Source of the DNA: Chthoniobacteraceae bacterium
GTDB lineage: Bacteria > Verrucomicrobiota > Verrucomicrobiia > Chthoniobacterales > Chthoniobacteraceae
Length of the DNA stretch: 39,743 nucleotides
Direction: 5' to 3'
NCBI GenBank assembly: GCA_947476255.1
Contig: CANJPY010000044.1
Coordinates: forward strand, 1-39,743
A program made the translations under genes and the position numbers. The number at the start of each line of letters is the position of its first letter. The stretch's first letter is position 1. Under the pieces are notes generated by a model. That model was not told where the DNA came from. It was given only the letters and a program-made list of their open reading frames with translations, and did not search any database. Shown here piece by piece: positions 35,001-39,743 of this stretch.

Positions 35001-36240
35001 TTCGACTCGGTGCCAAGAGTGCAGTGCCTACGGTGCTCCACTTTTTTTGAGTTCCGCCCTCGGTGGCGTAACTGCCGCTTGTGGCTTGGTCCCAGAGGGC
35101 ATAAATTTCAACCCTGTCTTTTGCAGTGTTTAAGGCGCCCTCCATCATGCGGAAGTTGAACTGCATCCCATCGTACAAATTGGTCGCAGTGTCGTAGAAG
35201 TCAATCCGAGCAACCGTTTGGGTGGACGGAGGTGTGGGCGGGGTGGCGGTGCCTTCCAGAGTGAAGGTGACTGGGGCGCTGAAAGAAGAGTTGTTCCCTG
35301 CCGGGTCAGTTTCGATCGTTGTGACTGTGATCAATCCTCCACCCAGCGTCTGTAACTGCGCACTGGTGAGGGGGACGGCTTTCGCATTGCCATCGGAAGT
35401 GATGGGAACTTTTACGGCGACCCCAAGGGAGTTTTTGAACGTCGTGGTGATTGTGTCTTCACGGGATCCTCGGACGGTGATGGCGCCGCCAGTGGCCTGT
35501 TGGAGTGTCACTCTGGGCGCCGATATGCCGGCGGCCAACGCAACAGTGGGCGTGCTTGGGGCAACCGTATCGATGTCGAAAGAAGTGTTGCTGGCAGCGG
35601 AAACATTGCCAGCGGCATCGGTCGCCTTGGTTGTGACAGTCACCTTGCCTTGGCCAAGGGTTTGAATCTGAGCGGAGGTGAGTGCGAGAAGATCCGCATT
35701 GCCGCTCGCCCGAGAGGTGATGCTGACTGTATTTCGATTTGCTCCTGTGAAGGTGGAAGAGAACGAGTCACCCGCAGAGCCTTTCAAATTGACGACACCG
35801 CTTTGAGCTGCCGAAAGCCCTGCCGATGCTCTGACGCTTGTGAGCGTTGGGGCGCTGGGGGCAACCGTGTCCAGCACGAATGAGAGTGTTGCAAATTCTG
35901 AGTATGCTGTATTGGTCGCGAAATAAACGTAAGCAGTGATCGGCCCATCCCCAAGCGTCGTCAAATCTTTAGCCTCCAGTTTGAAAGGGATTGAATTTCC
36001 TGAGGAAGCTGCAGCCTGAGGAAAATTAGACGACGTCTTCGCACTCAGAAAGTAGGCGGTGACTCGCCCTCCGGTGGGTGATGTTGCTGAAAAGATCCCG
36101 GTTGTGGCCAGATTAGCGTTGATATTGCCATTCTGGGCCAGCGCTGCGGTGCTGAGTTTAAGTGTTGGAGGAGTGAGTGGTGCAGCTGGCGCAACGGCGA
36201 CTTTGCTGGGCGTCGAGGGGGGCGAGTTTTTGGAATTCAT
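32074..36240 (-). CDS. Large clostripain-family (C11) protease with Ig-like repeats and DUF4114-like C-terminus
   Basis: This protein has 1388 residues from the ATG at 36240 (23 more from 36309). After a Pro/Ala-rich N-terminus come bacterial Ig-like repeats (about 45-125, 127-225, 228-330), each starting DTVAPS-P and containing a TSAQ(I/L)QTLG segment. A C11 peptidase domain follows at about 340-780, with His479 in LILSNHGGGI and Cys530 in YDMIGFDECMMGSVE, the catalytic pair of clostripain. The middle is not recognised. The C-terminus resembles DUF4114 (SLGNSCYSFEDIVGGGNNDF then MVRF), a module common in secreted calcium-binding-type proteins. No Sec or Tat signal is visible, so type I secretion or another route is possible. 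No Shine-Dalgarno sequence was seen. It is divergent from the DUF4407 gene. Confidence 0.8.
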   Translation of the reverse strand: MNSKNSPPSTPSKVAVAPAAPLTPPTLKLSTAALAQNGNINANLATTGIFSATSPTGGRVTAYFLSAKTSSNFPQAAASSGNSIPFKLEAKDLTTLGDGPITAYVYFATNTAYSEFATLSFVLDTVAPSAPTLTSVRASAGLSAAQSGVVNLKGSAGDSFSSTFTGANRNTVSITSRASGNADLLALTSAQIQTLGQGKVTVTTKATDAAGNVSAASNTSFDIDTVAPSTPTVALAAGISAPRVTLQQATGGAITVRGSREDTITTTFKNSLGVAVKVPITSDGNAKAVPLTSAQLQTLGGGLITVTTIETDPAGNNSSFSAPVTFTLEGTATPPTPPSTQTVARIDFYDTATNLYDGMQFNFRMMEGALNTAKDRVEIYALWDQATSGSYATEGGTQKKWSTVGTALLAPSRTNLDPVVRPGVYRNGAVSDQGTIYTRFEVTDEQDTGDVNSLKSFLTKASTQGTSGTSSRTLILSNHGGGILSGFNFDGPADDAAPASGASISGVQLSSLLAQSSGIPKYDMIGFDECMMGSVELAFGLRNVTRYLLASEQVVGGNGFDYFKTLANTSTALNPVELGNKFVDSFRTGYGSTPKIGEANTLSLTDLSKMSDVATKLKSFVANMATIKSPDFWNSVSAALLRGTYYEFSYYQDLAGFVGRIAQIPTAPTALVKAAGEVLNSLGNAVLNNTVQSGGVNLKPASGMNPVEQGSYGLSVVLPYNADSYSALTGGRGMQSFINSNYRNVANEFLQATDWDKLLIALESNNCYKAGRSRVSRGSSLPLAASTTPVYTDSKKLDFYIGFSDYADNATGDPLEDSVSHPLGFLNDNSTDASAKVKLGNVSFELGIDAPSNARLNIDLWDSSTNKTLATLWTTANKNVVFNPAKIMPKLRDTLVSPTMAVRVQTDDVEGVGFSTIVHLNGNQMKIASTGFTKEDPLKLSTTDTYLSAQILDNSHPDRWYTFKTDRIASPIAIETLPISEEDFTMEVIQNPGTAQAKFVRRTGGLFMGEYFRPEPSTEYAVHVSKPGKSDGKSIDFELRVEPQIDPSEWLEFSPDVLSLSQKFEDQGKISVKQPESNQAKLTVNFFSDEASRGSVFSAIGGTQPTPVTFTEVTSTHEQRSLTRAAVQNLDDGSSPKDLLNILKQSAGASIGAGAAKAVDISKLGSLFTIQNKPSKTSNTVYRSTDPDVIPGVYFDDVYVGFGNGDQISVDSGVYKLPTTTERHSVNFTVANGNPRPKVKSGQTDSLFFYQVDSVSGDLHEGTKWIHPGDADYAATAVRRSISNAWGTIVMPFSGVDTKLNLEGEHIAMGIVADGTPQDFLTKNQNNAITTAFDAEPHAFFSVAGANPDRLSHMLSLGNSCYSFEDIVGGGNNDFTGLMVRFDGASLS

Positions 36241-36642
36241 AGCACGGACTTGGGATTTCGAGTACAGCCGGAGGCATGCTGCAAAAGGGGAGGGACCAAC
36301 TGGAAACATTCAGCGAATAGTCATCTAAGCAGTCAAGACTGTTTTAAGCTGTTTAGGAGTCCTTGATCAAAACGGAAACTATTTGATTCAGAAAGGAGCG
36401 TGTATCGAGATTTGAGATCAAAATGTGCAATGCCCTAATCTTCTGTGTTTATCGACAGGGATTTTACCCTTTGGCGCCTCCTCACAGCGTGGACTCAGTC
36501 CGCAGTGCCCAGACTTTAAAATAAGTTAGGTTTCATTCCTGCTCACTTGCGGATACGTATTTGCTGAAGGGTGGGGAAGCCTCAGTTGCAAAACTGCTGT
36601 TGGGCTTCCGATAAATATTCTCTGCCAAAATGACCTCGAGAA
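36241..36642. other. Divergent promoter region between protease and DUF4407 genes
   Basis: About 400 bp separate the two divergent starts. No protein-coding frame or tRNA was identified. The right end contains a nested hairpin (36575-36609) in the leader of the DUF4407 gene. The rest is A/T-richer than the flanking genes, as expected for promoters, but no specific -35/-10 pair stood out. Confidence 0.6.
36575..36609 (+). promoter_or_regulatory. Nested hairpin with a GCAA tetraloop in the DUF4407 leader
   Basis: GGAAGCC (36575-36581) pairs with GGCTTCC (36603-36609). Inside, CAGTT (36583-36587) pairs with AACTG (36592-36596) around GCAA, a GNRA-type tetraloop. It ends 33 bp before the ATG at 36643 and could shape the 5' leader of the mRNA. 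Whether transcription starts upstream of it is unknown. Confidence 0.35.
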
Positions 36643-38421
36643 ATGAGTGACTCAAGAAATCCACACGCTCCTAATGCTTCATATCTCCCAGAGGCGGATT
36701 CTCCGAGTCGCTTTCAACGCCTGTTATATTGGCTCGCAGGGGCCCATTGGGACACGTTACGGATTTGTCCAGCAGCGGAAAGGGAGCGTGTTGCGGTTCT
36801 CGGGTCGACGATTTTAGTGCCGACTTGCATGGGTTTTTTGGGGATGTTCTTTTTTGCGAAGAGCCGTTTTGAAGATCCCCCATTTTTCTCCGTTCTAGCG
36901 GTTTCTTTGCTTTGGGCTTTTGTCATATTGAATACAGACCGCACGTTGATTGCGCTGTATCGGCCCTTTCAACCTCTCTGGCGCCGAGTGATTCAAGTGT
37001 GCTTTCGTCTGGGGTTGGCCGGAGTGGTTAGTCTGGCCATTGCTTTCCCTTTCTGTCTGGATCAATACCGTCCTGCGATTCGTTTTCGGTATCAGACGGA
37101 GTTGCAATCAAAGCTCAACGACCTTCGAAACGCGGAGTCTCAGGGACGCGCCGTGCTGAGGGAGGAGGTGACGCAACTGCGTGATGCCAGTGAGAGCGAG
37201 CGCCGCAAATTGGAAGGGGACTACGCAAAGCTTCGCGATGGACTGGCTGCGCAGATTCCCGATTTGGAACGTGCGCAGTTGAACCCCGAGTTGTTTGCGG
37301 ATGCAAAGATGGAGGACGAGCGTCGTCGCGTGACTGCCATCGATTTCGTCGCGCCCGCTACGGGAGCAACTCTGAATATTATGGCTCGCATCGACGTCCA
37401 TAAAGAGGCGGTAGAGCGCTTGGGAAGGCTTTTAGAGGAGCAGCAGGCCATGCACCGCCGGCTTGTGGAAGCTACGGCGCGCGAGGAACTCGGACTGCCC
37501 AATGAATTTTATCCGGAGGCTAAAAAACCCGGAGAAGGCCCCCGGGTAAAGGACATGAAACTGCGGGATGTGCGCGTGAATGGAGAAATTCACCGACTCG
37601 AAAACGAGTTGAAAGCGGCGCTTGCCGACTTGGCGGCCGAAGAGGCGGCGCTTGCGAAGGGGCGTCTCACGGACAGAAACGCTTATTTAGACAGTTTGAA
37701 TGCTAAACGTTCAGCGTTTTTGGACGAAGCCAAAGAACGCGACAAAAGCCGCCGCGACCGATTGGTGCAAATTAATACGCAGATGGAGACCGCAGAGACT
37801 GAGCACGCACAACTGCTGCGGAAACTCAACGCCCACACTCAAGTAAAAGAGGAAGATCATGCGCGAGGACAACAGCGGCATGATGATACGTTTCTTCCTC
37901 CCATTCGGCGTCTGGAAAATAAGATCAACGGAATTTTTGATCCGATGGAAGAGACGATCGGGTTGTATAAAGTGATTTTTCTCCCGCCCCCAGACATGCC
38001 TGAGGAAGCCAAATTGGAGTTCCGTTGGCTTGCCGGGGTGTTTCAGTTTTTCGTTGTCTTCGGAACGCTTTTTCTTTTGGACCTGATCCCCATTGTCGTG
38101 AAATTACTCTCGAGGGCAGGGCCTTATGATGTTCTCGTAGAGCACGCGGAATTTGTGGCGAACTTGAACTGGTCAGCCTTTGAGGGGCATTTTCGTAAAC
38201 ATGGCAGTGCTTGGCCTGGGGATGCTGAGGGGCAAAAGAAATTAGATGGCGTGTGGAACCCAGCCGGTGCGGAGGTTCTCTTGCGTCCTCATTACGCCGC
38301 CCCTCCTGTTGCGTCGGTGTCCAGTGTGCCTGATGCATTCGGCCCAGAAGCGCGAAGCGATGGAAACGTTGCATCGGCTAGCCCAAAGCCTAGGGACTCT
38401 GCGAAAGGCGAAGTGTCTTGA
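36643..38421 (+). CDS. DUF4407 membrane protein with a long coiled coil
   Basis: This 592-residue protein fits the DUF4407 architecture. Three hydrophobic segments lie near the N-terminus (about 50-72, 81-98, 117-138). A charged, mostly helical region of about 300 residues (150-440) rich in Glu, Arg, Lys and Ala with heptad character follows (REEVTQLRDASESERRKLEG and similar). A fourth membrane helix is at about 462-490 (FQFFVVFGTLFLLDLIPIVV), then a cytosolic or external tail. LNTDRTLIALYRPF after the second helix is the conserved NxDR motif of this family. Function is unknown. It starts from ATG with only a weak GAG upstream, is divergent from the C11 protease gene and convergent with decayed genes. 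Confidence 0.82.
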   Translation: MSDSRNPHAPNASYLPEADSPSRFQRLLYWLAGAHWDTLRICPAAERERVAVLGSTILVPTCMGFLGMFFFAKSRFEDPPFFSVLAVSLLWAFVILNTDRTLIALYRPFQPLWRRVIQVCFRLGLAGVVSLAIAFPFCLDQYRPAIRFRYQTELQSKLNDLRNAESQGRAVLREEVTQLRDASESERRKLEGDYAKLRDGLAAQIPDLERAQLNPELFADAKMEDERRRVTAIDFVAPATGATLNIMARIDVHKEAVERLGRLLEEQQAMHRRLVEATAREELGLPNEFYPEAKKPGEGPRVKDMKLRDVRVNGEIHRLENELKAALADLAAEEAALAKGRLTDRNAYLDSLNAKRSAFLDEAKERDKSRRDRLVQINTQMETAETEHAQLLRKLNAHTQVKEEDHARGQQRHDDTFLPPIRRLENKINGIFDPMEETIGLYKVIFLPPPDMPEEAKLEFRWLAGVFQFFVVFGTLFLLDLIPIVVKLLSRAGPYDVLVEHAEFVANLNWSAFEGHFRKHGSAWPGDAEGQKKLDGVWNPAGAEVLLRPHYAAPPVASVSSVPDAFGPEARSDGNVASASPKPRDSAKGEVS

Positions 38422-38455
38422 ATTTTAAGAGCAGACTCCGAACTCAATAAAACTT

Positions 38456-38733
38456 TCATCCTGCACAGAGGTTTGGCGTCTCTGCTGGATTGTTTATTGT
38501 TATTTGAGGCGTGCGAAAGCCAACCAACTGTCGCCCGCCGGCCCACCCAACTTGCCGCTTCCGGGGCGGGTTGCAGAATAAACTGCCGGGCTTAGACCTC
38601 GTGTCAAGCGGGGTGCGCGGCACAATGCAGAGGTTGTTTGATAGTAATCTGCCTGTTGCCGTATCAATGGCACCTGTTTTTTTGCCCGGGGTCGGTGTGT
38701 AGACGCCGCCTTTGTTCACCATGGGAGTGCACT
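38456..38733 (-). pseudogene. Possible remnant of a PQQ-dependent dehydrogenase
   Basis: The frame reads QCTPMVNKGGVYTPTPGKK and then GAIDTATGRLL, which resembles the beta-propeller blade motif of quinoprotein dehydrogenases (CTP-x-V...GVxYxxTP...AxDxATG). The rest, to the stop at 38456, does not resemble the family. It is joined directly to the truncated isomerase remnant. The assignment rests on about 30 residues and is tentative. Confidence 0.3.
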
Positions 38734-39454
38734 GAGGTTGAGGCAGAGTACGTTCGGAAGCATGCGTTGAAGCAGAGAATTGAATCCCTCAATGTGCCCA
38801 TGGCCGTGATGTTGGTTAAAGACGATTCCGAGGTTAGAGATGCCTTCGCTTTGCAGAGCTTTGATGATTCCAATTTGATTGTCGGGTTCACCAAACCACG
38901 AACCGTGGTTGTCAAGCCCCATCATCAGAGCGTGCTTTTGCGGCTTTGGCAATCGGTTCGATTCGGCGTACTTCGTTCGCCCCGCGTCTAGACTGTTCGT
39001 CGGGTGATTCGGCCTTCAATGAACCACCACCGCCGGGGATCCAAATTTGAGGTTTGACGTTGTATTTGCGGAATAACTCGAGGGCCGTCGTTGCTTCAGC
39101 ATTCAGACTGCTTGGAAACCACCAACCGAGTAATTCGATGTGGTGCCGTTTGAGCGCTGCCATCTCTTCGTCCCATTCTTGAATGTGCTCCTTCCGGTAG
39201 TCGTAGACATTTTTTTGGATCTTGAGATTTTAAAGCATTTCGGCGCGTTGTTCCGGGAAACGCTTGGCTTTGTCGAAGGGAACAATGCACCAAGCGGCGA
39301 GATTTGAATCACGGAAGAGATCGAGCGTCTGTAGCGACCCCGTAGAGGGAGTAGGCGAGGCTTGGGCGGCATTCAGAGGTGCGCCGACAAGAGGTCTCTG
39401 GGCTGCGCTCAATAATGTGAGCGCAAATGTGACAATGAGTATAAGCGCGTGCAT
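38734..39454 (-). pseudogene. Decayed sugar-isomerase-like TIM-barrel gene
   Basis: The minus strand encodes an exported isomerase/epimerase-like protein broken in at least two places. It starts with a signal peptide (MHALILIVTFALTLLSA) and continues LAAWCIVPFDKAKRFPEQRA up to an in-frame TAA at 39230-39232. The same frame then resumes (NVYDYRKEHIQEWDEEM, LLGWWFPSSLNAEATTALEL) to 38912. The reading then shifts frame for HALMMGLDNHGSWFGEPDNQ and GIVFNQHHGHGHIEGF, ending LCLNL at about 38734, where the barrel is cut off. The NHG-x-WFGEP and NQHHGH motifs are typical of PVC-group xylose-isomerase-like TIM barrels. Confidence 0.8.
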
Positions 39455-39743
39455 TGTGTTTGATTTGGAGATGTTTAGGGAGCCCTGAAGGCGGTTACTG
39501 CCGATCAAGAATGGCGAGACAAGAAGTGGTGCCTGTGGGCGCGCGCTCATATTTGCAACGCGTGAAGTTTTTGAGTCAGAATGCTTCTCATTAACCTAAA
39601 TGCGGCAATGAAAGCGCGGCACACTTTATGTAAATCTATGCGGAAGAAGCTGATGCATGTCAATAGAACCTCTTTTGGGCCTCACCCAATGGGTGAGCCT
39701 CCGTGCGCTGTCTCCAAAGCCGGGGAAGACAGGACTGTCTTCC
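39455..39743. other. Right-edge region with two inverted repeats
   Basis: No gene is supported here. It holds a 17-bp inverted repeat (39681-39697, CTCACCCA-a-TGGGTGAG) and, at the very edge, 9-bp perfect arms GGAAGACAG / CTGTCTTCC (39724-39732, 39735-39743) that may continue past the window. They could be part of a repeated intergenic or mobile element, which cannot be judged from one copy. Confidence 0.5.

Overview
The window is a mostly housekeeping stretch of chromosome from a bacterium I would place in the Verrucomicrobiota (inference, about 0.75). The basis is the protein mix: ThuA, NIPSNAP and DUF4407 proteins, a GH57 glycosidase, a decayed sugar-isomerase gene of the kind common in the PVC group, and a double-HMA protein with CCxxC motifs. 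Most genes also lack a Shine-Dalgarno sequence. Coding is dense on both strands and no rRNA, tRNA or CRISPR array was seen.

Layout. 1-1100: the 3' end of an IS256-type transposase, then a VapBC-like toxin-antitoxin pair. 1372-4970: a LysR regulator divergent from an Old Yellow Enzyme-type oxidoreductase and a DapA-superfamily-like protein. 5049-7232: a Tat-exported NIPSNAP protein with an 8-bp microsatellite just upstream of its start, then two divergent cyclophilins, one cytosolic and one exported. 7403-9356: aguB-aguA, the two steps from agmatine to putrescine. 9580-11159: ilvN-ilvC for branched-chain amino acids, closed by a strong terminator. 11270-14104: an exported metal-binding protein and a large GH57 enzyme. 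14271-17315: a class V aminotransferase, a 2-Cys peroxiredoxin and a LarA-type nickel racemase homologue. 17616-22212: an exported ThuA protein, glucose-6-phosphate isomerase and a translationally coupled kinase / sigma-54 response regulator pair. 22293-29172: a class A penicillin-binding protein, a TolC-type outer-membrane protein, a PgeF/YfiH-type protein and PolX. 29224-31993: RidA, the coupled ribosome-assembly GTPases EngB and RsgA, and a YhcH-type protein. 32074-38421: a 1388-residue clostripain-family protease with Ig-like repeats and a DUF4114-like C-terminus, divergent from a DUF4407 coiled-coil membrane protein. 38456-39454: decayed genes.

How the genes work together. The clear functional units are aguBA, ilvNC, pgi with its two-component pair, engB-rsgA and the LysR-controlled oxidoreductase cluster. 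The least ordinary items are the protease/DUF4407 divergent pair, the input-less kinase and sigma-54 regulator coupled to pgi, the LarA homologue with intact nickel ligands, the microsatellite in front of the NIPSNAP gene and the isomerase pseudogene. I did not find a clearly new multi-gene defence or mobile system.
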